A DNA stretch of 13,909 bases from an uncultured Collinsella sp. (lineage in GTDB: Bacteria; Actinomycetota; Coriobacteriia; Coriobacteriales; Coriobacteriaceae). This document shows positions 7,212 through 13,909 of this stretch, one piece after another (within the stretch, counting starts at the first letter, position 1; every line of letters begins with the position of its first letter). The notes under the pieces were generated by a model, which did no database searches, was not told the origin of the DNA, and saw only the letters and a program-made list of their open reading frames with translations. The stretch is taken from positions 1-13,909 of the forward strand of contig UQSK01000048.1 of the NCBI GenBank assembly GCA_900543605.1, written 5' to 3'. Both the position numbers and the translations under genes were made by a program.

Positions 7212-7251
7212 TGCCCACGGGGTCGTATAGCCGCGACGCCGTGGGCATAAT
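7212..7251 (+). promoter_or_regulatory. operator-like dyad overlapping a -10 element before the two-component genes
   Basis: TGCCCACGG (7212-7220) pairs perfectly with CCGTGGGCA (7239-7247), and inside it GTCG (7222-7225) pairs with CGAC (7234-7237). CATAAT (7246-7251), one base from the -10 consensus, overlaps the right arm. No good -35 hexamer sits 16-18 bp upstream, so activator dependence is possible. There is no T-run after the stem, so it is not a simple terminator. The dyad could be a binding site of the response regulator encoded just downstream, or a leader structure. Confidence 0.45.
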
Positions 7252-7289
7252 GGTGTGGAAGGTGCAAGTTACGCGAAATGGGAGGACAC

Positions 7290-7961
7290 ATGGCGCTGAT
7301 CTATGTCGTTGAGGACGACGAGCCCATTCGTCGTGAGCTTGTCGACATCCTTGCCCGCGCCGGGTTTGAAGTCGAGGCCTGCGAATCGTTTGAGCATGTC
7401 TCGCACGATATTCTCGCCGCCGCGCCCGACCTGGTGCTGCTCGACCTCACGCTTCCCGTCAAGGACGGCCAGCATATCTGCCACGAGGTTCGCCGCGAAT
7501 CCGAGGTTCCCATCATCGTCCTCACGTCGCGCACGACCGAGATCGACGAGGTCATGGCCATGACGCTCGGCGCGGACGACTTTGTTCCCAAACCCTATAG
7601 CGCGCGCGTGCTCGTGGCGCGCATCAACGCACTGCTGCGCCGCACCGCGGCGGCAGGCGAACGCAGCACACTTGTCCACAAGGGGCTGGAGCTCGACCTC
7701 GCCCGCTCCATGGTCACTAACACGCAAACCGGCACTAGCGCCGAGCTCACCAAAAACGAGCTGCGTATCCTCTCGCTGCTTCTAAGCCGCGCGGGCAAGA
7801 TCGTTTCGCGCTCGGCCATCATGCAGGACCTCTGGGACTCCGATGCCTTCGTGGACGACAACACGCTTACCGTCAACATCAACCGCCTGCGCACCACGCT
7901 CGAAAAAATCGGCATCAAGGGGTATTTGACAACGCACCGCGGCCAGGGCTATTCGGTCTAG
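7290..7961 (+). CDS. OmpR-family response regulator (BceR/VanR-like)
   Basis: This is a 223-residue transcription factor with a receiver domain (1-118) and an OmpR-type winged helix (about 125-223). Acidic pocket residues are Asp9 and Asp10, the phospho-acceptor is Asp52 (LVLLDLTLPVKDG), the switch Thr is Thr79, and the conserved Lys is Lys101 (PKPY). The DNA-binding end VDDNTLTVNINRLRTTL, followed by GQGYSV, is typical of regulators paired with intramembrane-sensing kinases. An upstream in-frame ATG at 7278 exists, but GGGAGG (7280-7285) lies between it and ATG 7290 with 4-nt spacing, so 7290 is the supported start. The kinase gene begins 9 nt after the stop, with translational coupling likely. 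Targets are unknown; the dyad at its own promoter suggests autoregulation. Confidence 0.94.
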   Translation: MALIYVVEDDEPIRRELVDILARAGFEVEACESFEHVSHDILAAAPDLVLLDLTLPVKDGQHICHEVRRESEVPIIVLTSRTTEIDEVMAMTLGADDFVPKPYSARVLVARINALLRRTAAAGERSTLVHKGLELDLARSMVTNTQTGTSAELTKNELRILSLLLSRAGKIVSRSAIMQDLWDSDAFVDDNTLTVNINRLRTTLEKIGIKGYLTTHRGQGYSV

Positions 7962-7970
7962 GGGCCGGCT

Positions 7971-9014
7971 ATGTCGTTTGGCAAGTTCTTTAAAGATGCG
8001 CTGCTTCCCGTCGCCGTGTGGACGTGCGGCGTGCTGCTGAGCTGCTTTGTGCTGACGGTCGCCGGCGCACCCGTTTCTATCGTGGTCGTGGCGGTCGGCG
8101 TGTCCTTTATCTTTGGTATGCTCGGCATCGTGATCGAGCACGCGCGCCGTCGTCGTTTTCTGCGCCAGCTGGAGCGTGCGGCCGAGGAGCTCGAGAGTCC
8201 CGCATGGGTGCAGGAGATGGTGCAATGCCCGACCTATGCCGAGGGCGAGCTCGAGTACGAGGTCTTGCGCCGGGTGGGCAAGGCGGCATGCGATGAGGTG
8301 GCGGAAGGCCGGCGCCAGACCGATGACTACCGCGACTATATCGAGAGCTGGGTCCACGAGGCCAAGCTGCCCCTGGCGGCAGCCCATCTGATTTTGGAAA
8401 ACCTGGACGGCAGCGAAGACGACCTGTCGCGCGTAGATGACCTGGCACGCGAACTTGCCCGCGTGGAGCGCTATATCGACCAGGCGCTCTACTATGCGCG
8501 CTCGGAAGTCGTGGAGCGCGATTACCTGATTCGACGTTGGAACCTCAAGGCTCTGGTGACGGGCGCAATCAAAGCCAACGCCCGCGAGCTCATCGCGGCG
8601 CACGTGGCTCCGGTGTGCGAGAACCTCGACTTTGAGGTCTTTACCGACGAAAAGTGGCTCGAGTTTATTCTGGGCCAGCTCATTCAGAACAGCATTAAAT
8701 ATGCGCGTGAGGACGGTGTGAAGATTGTGTTTTCGGGCGCGTTGTTGGACGAAGGTCTGGCAAGCGAGCGCATCGAGCTCACCGTTGCGGACAACGGCTG
8801 CGGCGTGAGCGCGGCCGACTTGCCGCGCGTGTTCGAGAAGGGTTTTACCGGCGACAACGGCCGCACCACCAAGCGCGCAACGGGCATCGGCCTCTACCTG
8901 GTGGCGCGCCTGTGCTCCAAGATGGGCATCGACGTCACCGCAGCATCGGAGCCGGGCGAAGGCTTCGTCGTAACATTCGCCTTCTCAACCAACAAGTTTC
9001 AATACTTCGAGTAA
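7971..9014 (+). CDS. short two-helix sensor histidine kinase (intramembrane-sensing, BceS-like)
   Basis: This 347-residue membrane kinase has two hydrophobic helices (about 11-31 and 34-54) joined by only a few residues, so there is no extracellular sensor domain. That is the hallmark of intramembrane-sensing kinases, which usually read the state of a partner transporter. A basic stretch (HARRRRFLR, 57-65) marks the cytoplasmic side. The phosphorylation motif is SWVHEAKLPL (126-135) with His129. ATP-binding boxes follow: N-box LIQNSIKYA (Asn240), G1 DNGCG (274-278), F-box FEKGFTG (288-294) and G2 GIGLYL (305-310). The ribosome site before ATG 7971 is poor, which fits coupling to the regulator gene. 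No BceAB-type ABC transporter lies next to it, which is unusual for the class. The substrate sensed cannot be read from sequence. Confidence 0.92.
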   Translation: MSFGKFFKDALLPVAVWTCGVLLSCFVLTVAGAPVSIVVVAVGVSFIFGMLGIVIEHARRRRFLRQLERAAEELESPAWVQEMVQCPTYAEGELEYEVLRRVGKAACDEVAEGRRQTDDYRDYIESWVHEAKLPLAAAHLILENLDGSEDDLSRVDDLARELARVERYIDQALYYARSEVVERDYLIRRWNLKALVTGAIKANARELIAAHVAPVCENLDFEVFTDEKWLEFILGQLIQNSIKYAREDGVKIVFSGALLDEGLASERIELTVADNGCGVSAADLPRVFEKGFTGDNGRTTKRATGIGLYLVARLCSKMGIDVTAASEPGEGFVVTFAFSTNKFQYFE

Positions 9015-9035
9015 CGCACACGACAGACGCCCGCC

Positions 9036-9073
9036 CAAACAAAACGTGCCGCCTCAAACAAAACGTGCCGCCC
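9036..9073 (+). repeat. two tandem 19-bp units at the kinase 3' end
   Basis: The unit CAAACAAAACGTGCCGCCT (9036-9054) is repeated at 9055-9073 with only the last base changed to C. The second copy supplies the 5' arm of the terminator that follows. The first copy could in principle pair with the same 3' arm, giving two alternative hairpins. Confidence 0.8.
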
Positions 9074-9097
9074 CAAACGGGGCGGCACGCCATTTTT
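9060..9097. terminator. bidirectional rho-independent terminator (two-component genes / usp)
   Basis: An 11-bp perfect stem, CGTGCCGCCCC (9064-9074) and GGGGCGGCACG (9079-9089), encloses an AAAC loop. On the plus strand TTTTT follows at 9093-9097. On the minus strand the stem is followed directly by TTTTGTTTG (from 9063 downward). It can therefore stop transcripts from both converging genes, histidine kinase and usp. Confidence 0.92.
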
Positions 9098-9130
9098 CTA
9101 TCAGACAACTCGCTGAAGTAAGGCTGCGAA

Positions 9131-9223
9131 GGCCGCGAGGCCGGGAGGGGTTTCCTAAGGGCACATCCCGCAGCCGCGAAGCGGCGAGGACGTGCCTGTG
9201 GAAACCCCGCAGGCCCCGCGGCC
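9131..9223. repeat. 93-nt G+C-rich imperfect palindrome
   Basis: Nested arms pair in order: GGCCGCG (9131-9137) with CGCGGCC (9217-9223); GGCC (9139-9142) with GGCC (9212-9215); GGGGTTTCC (9147-9155) with GGAAACCCC (9200-9208); GGCAC (9160-9164) with GTGCC (9192-9196); TCC with GGA (9166-9168, 9188-9190); and GCCGC (9173-9177) with GCGGC (9181-9185) around a GAA loop. Internal loops are small and nearly symmetric. It lies between the bidirectional terminator and the usp stop, so it would be transcribed as part of the usp 3' region. It has no T-tail. It resembles a dispersed REP/BIME or MITE-like element, but only one copy is visible here. Confidence 0.75.
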
Positions 9224-9236
9224 GGTGGGAGCAACG

Positions 9237-9674
9237 CTACTTTACGACCAAGATGTCGCAGTCGGTGTTGCGCAGCAGGAACGTCGAAATCGAACCCAGG
9301 AGTGCATACTTGATCGAGGACAGGCCGCGTGCGCCACAGAGCACCAGGTCGGGCTTGACCACGTCGAGCATCTCGTCCTTGAGCGTCTCGCGAATACGGC
9401 CGGCGCGAATCATGACTTCGACCTCGGGAATATCGGGATTGGCCTTGGCCTCTTCGAGCTGCTTGGCGATGGAGTTCTTAAATGCCTCCTCTAGGCCGTT
9501 GACCAGATCGACCGGATAGGAGCCAGCGCTCTCGAGTGCCGTGGAATCGATAACGTGGCCGATGATTAGCTTGGCGCCGTTGTTCGCGGCGACCTTGATG
9601 GCGCGTGCGAGCACAAAATCCTGCTGCTCAGTACCGTCGAGTGAAACAAATACCTTGGTGTAGCCCTCGTTCAT
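9237..9674 (-). CDS. universal stress protein (UspA family, ATP-binding type)
   Basis: This is a 145-residue single-domain Usp protein, the usual length, likely a cytosolic dimer. The N-terminus KVFVSLDGTEQQ (7-18) is the first strand with the conserved Asp13. HVID (40-43) and VMIRAGRIRETL (87-98) follow. The nucleotide signature G-2x-G-9x-G-S is intact at Gly114, Gly117 and Gly127-Ser128 (CGARGLSSIKYALLGSIS), and the last strand is DILVVK. Members of this type bind ATP and act in stress tolerance; the exact role is rarely known. The ATG at 9674 has a perfect AAGGAGG site (9680-9686) with 5-nt spacing, suggesting high expression. It is divergent from uppP and convergent with the kinase gene. 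Confidence 0.94.
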   Translation of the reverse strand: MNEGYTKVFVSLDGTEQQDFVLARAIKVAANNGAKLIIGHVIDSTALESAGSYPVDLVNGLEEAFKNSIAKQLEEAKANPDIPEVEVMIRAGRIRETLKDEMLDVVKPDLVLCGARGLSSIKYALLGSISTFLLRNTDCDILVVK

Positions 9675-9921
9675 GGTTTCCTCCTTGGTCTATCGCACGG
9701 GCATGGGGCTCGTGCATCGGGCGGGCGCGGATGCGTGGCCGCCGGACACTTTATCTTGTTGCAGTTATACCCAAGGATTTGGGTTTGACCGCTCGCAATT
9801 CTGTGAACGGGCGAGTTTTTTGGTAAGGGTAGGCGCGGTCGCACCGCCAACGGTTGATAATGGGACATCGCCCGCACCGTCCGCGGAACAATATCGGCGG
9901 GTGTCTAACGAGGGGGTCCCT
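9675..9921. promoter_or_regulatory. divergent intergenic region of usp and uppP
   Basis: These 247 bp should hold both promoters. On the minus strand TATAAC (9764-9769) is a possible usp -10. It touches a 6-bp dyad, ACCCAA (9769-9774) and TTGGGT (9779-9784). On the plus strand GATAAT (9856-9861) is a possible uppP -10. I found no matching -35 at normal spacing for either. An open frame runs through to uppP from an ATG at 9673, but its N-terminal part shows no UppP similarity. Confidence 0.35.
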
Positions 9922-10896
9922 TTGGATATCATCGAGCTTCTAAAATCTGCCTTCATGGGCCTGGTCGAGGGCATCACCGAATGGCTGCCTGTTTCGTCGA
10001 CCGGTCACATGATCTTGGTGGACGAGTTCGTCAAGATGAACGTGAGCGAGACGTTCTGGAATATGTTTCTGGTCGTGATTCAGCTTGGCGCCATTTTGGC
10101 CGTCTGCGTCCTGTTCTTCTACGACCTTAACCCGTTTTCTCCCAGCAAGGGCAAGGAGGGTCGTCGCGACACCTGGGTGTTGTGGGGCAAGATTGTGCTC
10201 GGCTGCATTCCCGCCGCGGCGATCGGTCTGCCGCTTAACGACTGGATGGAGGAGCATTTCTATAATGCTCCCGTCGTGGCGCTGGCGCTCATTGTGTACG
10301 GTGTGCTGTTTATCGTGATTGAGAACTGGCGCGCGAACAAGCGCGACCAGGCCGCTCTTGCCGGTTCGTTTGGTTCGCGTGCCGTGGTGACGGGCGGACG
10401 CCCCGCTGGTGCGCATTTTGCCGCGCCCGCTGCGACTGCCGCCGCAGATGATGATGATAACCTGGACTTTGGCTCCATCACTACGCTCGAGGACCTGAGC
10501 TGGAAGACTGCGCTGGGTATCGGTTGCTTCCAGGTGCTCTCGCTGGTGCCGGGCACGTCGCGCTCCGGTTCCACCATCATCGGCGGCCTGCTGCTGGGTT
10601 GCACGCGCTCGGTGGCGTCTAAGTTCACGTTCTTCCTGGCTATTCCCGTTATGTTTGGCGCAAGTGCGCTCAAGCTGGTCAAGTACTTTATTAAGGGCGG
10701 TACTTTCGGCACCAACGAGATCGCCATCTTGGGCGTGGGCTGCGTCGTCGCCTTTGTGGTGTCGCTCATTGCCATCAAGTGGCTTATGGGCTTCGTTCGT
10801 CGTCACGACTTCAAGTGCTTTGGCGTCTACCGCATCATTCTGGGCATCGTGGTGCTCGCGTACTTCTTTGTCCTGGAGCCGATGCTCGGCCTCTAA
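9922..10896 (+). CDS. uppP: undecaprenyl-diphosphate phosphatase (bacitracin resistance protein)
   Basis: UppP/BacA is an integral membrane enzyme that dephosphorylates undecaprenyl pyrophosphate so the lipid carrier can be reused in cell-wall synthesis; extra activity gives bacitracin tolerance. The first catalytic motif is EGITEWLPVSSTGH (16-29, with Glu16, Glu20 and His29) and the second is PGTSRSG (210-216, Arg214). Several hydrophobic helices surround them. The protein is 324 residues against roughly 270 for typical members. The excess is mainly a cytoplasmic-type loop at about 137-190, rich in Ala and Gly with DDDD at 176-179. I start at TTG 9922, because GAGGGGG (9910-9916) sits 5 nt upstream and the family's first motif begins 16 residues later. 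The open frame extends further upstream without similarity. A strong terminator follows, so it is monocistronic. Confidence 0.95.
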   Translation: MDIIELLKSAFMGLVEGITEWLPVSSTGHMILVDEFVKMNVSETFWNMFLVVIQLGAILAVCVLFFYDLNPFSPSKGKEGRRDTWVLWGKIVLGCIPAAAIGLPLNDWMEEHFYNAPVVALALIVYGVLFIVIENWRANKRDQAALAGSFGSRAVVTGGRPAGAHFAAPAATAAADDDDNLDFGSITTLEDLSWKTALGIGCFQVLSLVPGTSRSGSTIIGGLLLGCTRSVASKFTFFLAIPVMFGASALKLVKYFIKGGTFGTNEIAILGVGCVVAFVVSLIAIKWLMGFVRRHDFKCFGVYRIILGIVVLAYFFVLEPMLGL

Positions 10897-10940
10897 CTTA
10901 GTTGACGCTGCGCGGCGGCCGGGGCGACAACTTGTCATTC

Positions 10941-10981
10941 AAAGGGGGCGGCATGACCAGAAGGTCTATGCCGCCCCTTTT
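10941..10981 (+). terminator. rho-independent terminator of uppP
   Basis: A 14-bp stem (10941-10954 with 10968-10981) has GGGGCGGCAT pairing with ATGCCGCCCC, plus A-T pairs and one G-T wobble at its base. Inside, GACC (10955-10958) pairs with GGTC (10963-10966). The 3' arm ends in TTTT. It lies 45 nt after the uppP stop. Confidence 0.92.
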
Positions 10982-10984
10982 CAT

Positions 10985-11228
10985 GCCAATTTGTTCGCCC
11001 CGGCCACCGCTCGCTGCTGCTGCCATGACATCGGCGGTTTCGTGATTGTCAATTGGTTGGTGTAGACCAACCTGACCCCATTGCTCCAAATCCGCTGGGG
11101 CGGGCCTGACGGTGGCGCACGGAGTCGTGGTGTGATTTGCGTCGGTGTCCGCGCGGCTCGGTATACTGGTACGGCTCAAACTATGGCGCCGCCCGCAGGC
11201 GCGCCGTCCGTCAGATGAGGAGTCGCCC
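10985..11228 (+). promoter_or_regulatory. control region upstream of pcrA with palindrome and candidate promoter
   Basis: Between the uppP terminator and pcrA lie two notable elements. A perfect 7-bp palindrome, GGTTGGT (11055-11061) and ACCAACC (11066-11072), has a GTAG spacer and looks like a repressor operator. A good -10, TATACT (11162-11167), lies 62 bp before the pcrA ATG, but the best -35 (TTGCGT, 11137-11142) is at a long 19-bp spacing. The ribosome site GAGGAG (11217-11222) is 6 nt from the start. No small gene is supported. Confidence 0.45.
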
Positions 11229-13862
11229 ATGACCCAGCCCTTGCCCTGGGAAAAGAACGCCGCGGTACCCGTGCCGCCCGCGCCGGAACCCGTGCCGCTC
11301 GATGCATACACCGCCCCTGCAGCGCCGGAGCCCGAACTCGTTCCGCTCGACATCTACGACGCTCCCGCGCCGGCACCCAAACCCACCAAGCCGCTCGTCG
11401 ACATCGACAGCCTTAATCCCGCCCAGCGCGAGGCGGTTCTGACCACCGAGGGCCCGTTGCTGGTACTCGCCGGCGCCGGCTCGGGCAAGACCCGCGTCTT
11501 GACCTTCCGCATCGCACATATGCTCGGCGATCTGGGCGTTAAGCCTTGGCAGGTTCTTGCCATCACGTTTACCAACAAGGCCGCGGCCGAGATGCGCGAG
11601 CGTCTGGCAGCGCTCATCCCCAGCGGCACCCGCGGTATGTGGGTGTGCACCTTCCATGCCATGTGCGTGCGCATGCTGCGCGAGGACGCCGACCTGCTGG
11701 GCTACACCGGTCAGTTCACCATCTACGACGACGATGACTCAAAGCGCATGGTGCGCGACATTATGCAGGCACTCGGCATCGAGCAAAAGCAGTTCCCCAT
11801 CAACATGATCCGCAGCAAGATCAGCTCGGCCAAAAACGCCATGATCGGCCCCGAGGACATGCTCAAGTCCGCCGATAGCCCCAACGATAAAAAGGCCGCA
11901 CAGGTCTACTTGGAGCTGGAGCGCCGCCTGCGCGCTGCCAATGCGATGGACTTTGACGACCTGCTCGTGCGCGCGCTCGAGCTGCTGCGCACCCGCCCCG
12001 AGGTGCTCGACAAGTACCAGGAGCGCTTCCGCTACATTAGCGTCGACGAGTATCAGGACACCAACCACGTCCAGTACGAAATCGCCAACCTGCTGGCCGC
12101 CAAGTACCAAAACCTCATGGTCGTGGGCGACGATGACCAGTCCATTTACAGCTGGCGCGGCGCCGACATCACCAATATCCTGGACTTTGAGAAGGACTTT
12201 AAAAACTGCAAGACCGTCAAGCTGGAGCAGAACTACCGCTCTACGGGCCATATCCTGAGCGCCGCCAACGCCGTGGTGCGCCACAACTCTCAGCGCAAGG
12301 ACAAGCGCCTGTTTACGGCCGAGGGCGATGGCGAGAAGATTCAGGCCTTCCAGGCGAGCGATGAGCGCGACGAGGGCCGCTGGATTGCCGGTGAGATCGA
12401 GAAACTGCATGCCAAAGGCACGAGTTACGACGACATCGCCGTGTTCTACCGTACCAACGCCCAGTCGCGTATTCTCGAAGATATGTTCCTGCGCGCGGGC
12501 GTGCCCTATAAGATCGTGGGCGGCACGCGATTCTTCGACCGTGCCGAGATTCGTGACGTCATGGCCTACCTTAAGATGATCGTGAACCCGGCCGACGAGA
12601 TGAGCGTCAAGCGCGTCATCAACACACCGCGCCGCGGCATCGGCTCAACCTCGATCCAAAAGATCGAGCAGCTGGCGCGCGACAACCGCTGCTCGTTCTT
12701 CCAAGCTTGCGAGATCGCGTGCGCCGAAACCGGCATGTTTAGCGCCAAGGCGCGCAACGGCCTGTCGAGCTTTGTCTCGCTAGTGCGCGAGGGTCGCCGC
12801 ATGGACGGCGAGCTCAAGGACGTCGTCGAGATGATTGTCGATAAGACGGGCCTGCTGCAGGCGTTTCGCGCCGAGGGCACCATGGAGTCCGAGAGCCGTG
12901 CCGAGAACATTCAGGAATTCCTGGGCGTCGCCGCCGAATTTGAGGAGACGCACGAGGATATCGAGGGTACGCTCGAGAGCCTAGAAGAGCTGCGCGCAGC
13001 CGGTGTTGCCGACGTGCCTGCTGGCGCCGAGCCCGAGCCCGTCGTGGTGAGCGCGCCCGCGCCCGAACCGGGGCCATCTGCCCCGGCATCATCGTTTGAG
13101 GCGCTCGTCGGCGCGCGCGATGCCGCGGGCTCCAATCCGCTCGATAGCCTAGCCGCCCCGGCGCTCTCGCCGCAGGATGCCCTGGCCGCCGCCATCGCGG
13201 GCAACGCGTATGCCGCGCCGACGGAGATACCGGCGGGTGCCGTGCATGCCGACGAGATCGAGCGCACCTACGGTCCGCTCACCTGTAAGGCGCTACCGGC
13301 ACTCATGGAGTGGCTGGCCCTGCGCTCCGACTTGGATTCCCTGGCCGGCGAGACGCATGCCATTACCATGATGACCATCCACTCCGCCAAGGGCCTGGAG
13401 TTCCCGGCGGTGTTCGTGGCCGGCATGGAGGAGGGTATCTTCCCGCACGTGCACGACTTTGGCGGCAGCGATGACCCGGGCAAGCTCGAGGAAGAGCGTC
13501 GCCTGGCCTACGTCGCCATCACGCGTGCCCGTAAGCGCCTGTTCCTGACCTATGCGGCCACGCGTCGCACCTACGGCTCGACCTCTGCCAACCCGCGCTC
13601 GCGCTTCCTCAATGAGATTCCGTTTGAGGATATCGAGTTTAGCGGTATCGGTTCTGCCGGCTTTGAAGGCACGGGCTGGGAGAAGCGCGGCGACCGTCAC
13701 GGCACCTTTGGCTCGGGCATGGGCTCGGATATGTATGGCGGCAAGGTGTTCGGCTCGCATACGCGCTCGACCGGCGGTTCCGGTTCGCGCGGCGGATCGA
13801 GCTTTGACGATTTCTTTGGCGGCAGCAGCTACGGGACCGAACGCCATCGTGGGGTCTCGCCC
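11229..13862 (+). CDS. pcrA: ATP-dependent DNA helicase UvrD/PcrA (3' end missing)
   Basis: This is a superfamily 1A 3'-5' DNA helicase acting in nucleotide excision and replication repair. All core motifs are present: Walker A AGAGSGKT (81-88), Ia ITFTNKAAAEMRER (112-125), II DEYQDT (273-278), III GDDDQSIYSWRGAD (300-313), IV QNYRSTG (334-340), V TIHSAKGLEF (716-725) with GMEEGIFPH (732-740), and VI RRLAYVAITRARKRL (757-771). Oddities are a Pro/Ala-rich N-terminal tail of about 55 residues with a VPLD-Y-AP near-repeat, and a roughly 100-residue Pro/Ala-rich insertion (about 588-690) between domain 2B and motif V. A Gly/Ser-rich tail follows 805. The start is ATG 11229, with GAGGAG 6 nt upstream, not the further-upstream ATG 11145. 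The insert stops at 13862 exactly on a codon boundary. The last six codons and the TGA at 13881 come from the adapter, so the real C-terminus is unknown. Confidence 0.96.
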
Positions 13863-13909
13863 CTGTCTCTTATACACATCTGACGCTGCCGACGACTTAA
13901 TAGGTGTAG
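13863..13909 (+). other. Illumina P5/Nextera i5 adapter (non-biological)
   Basis: 13863-13881 is the Tn5 mosaic end read outward. 13882-13895 is the rest of the Nextera read-1 primer complement. 13896-13903 (CTTAATAG) is the complement of index CTATTAAG, which I recall as S518. 13904-13909 (GTGTAG) starts the P5 complement. It mirrors the left adapter in the orientation expected of one library molecule. Confidence 0.98.

Noticed and set aside
9940..10938. 332-codon minus-strand open frame opposite uppP
   Set aside because: Antisense shadow with Arg/His/Gln-rich composition; uppP motifs and ribosome site lie on the plus strand.
11145..11228. Upstream ATG extending pcrA by 28 codons
   Set aside because: It has no ribosome site, its codons cover the candidate -10 element, and the Arg-rich extension has no family similarity. 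ATG 11229 has GAGGAG at good spacing.
1..13909. Mosaic ends at both sides read as Tn5/IS50-type transposon ends
   Set aside because: Each 19-bp mosaic end is followed by Illumina primer, index and flow-cell sequence, so they come from tagmentation and not from a natural transposon.

Overview
This is a 13.9-kb piece of a high-GC bacterial chromosome with Illumina Nextera library adapters still attached at both ends, so the genomic insert is 64-13862. High GC, dense short-spaced genes, G-rich Shine-Dalgarno sites and the flavour of the proteins suggest an actinobacterial anaerobe of the Coriobacteriia, most like Collinsella. That placement is my inference from protein character and was not checked by alignment. 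No tRNA, rRNA, CRISPR array, prophage or intact insertion sequence is visible.

Layout. 64-174 is a contig-edge stretch with a weak terminator and a repeat-like dyad. 175-816 (-) is a GNAT acetyltransferase. 1094-2701 (+) is purH, complete and followed by a strong terminator. 2783-3517 (+) is a conserved-looking protein I do not recognise. 3535-4716 (-) is a PucR-type regulator. An AT-rich region separates it from a divergent two-gene operon (4931-7120) encoding an ornithine cyclodeaminase/mu-crystallin family enzyme and a PLP fold-type I aminotransferase. 7290-9014 (+) is an OmpR-family response regulator and a short two-helix histidine kinase of the BceS/intramembrane-sensing type. Its transcript ends at a bidirectional terminator facing usp (9237-9674, -). 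Next come uppP/bacA (9922-10896, TTG start) and the UvrD/PcrA helicase gene (11229 onward), which is cut by the right-hand adapter after 878 codons.

How the parts may work together. purH and pcrA are housekeeping. The regulator plus enzyme pair looks like a small amino-acid module (cationic or cyclic amino acid; substrate unknown) controlled from the shared AT-rich region. The kinase class is typical of cell-envelope antibiotic sensing. Here it has no adjacent BceAB-type ABC transporter, but undecaprenyl-pyrophosphate phosphatase lies about 0.9 kb downstream, so a lipid II cycle or bacitracin-stress role is a reasonable hypothesis.

Most of the window is ordinary chromosome. The points most worth a second look are the adapter ends, the 93-nt palindrome at 9131-9223, the dyad at the two-component promoter, the regulator/cyclodeaminase/aminotransferase module, and a roughly 100-residue Pro/Ala-rich insertion inside the helicase.
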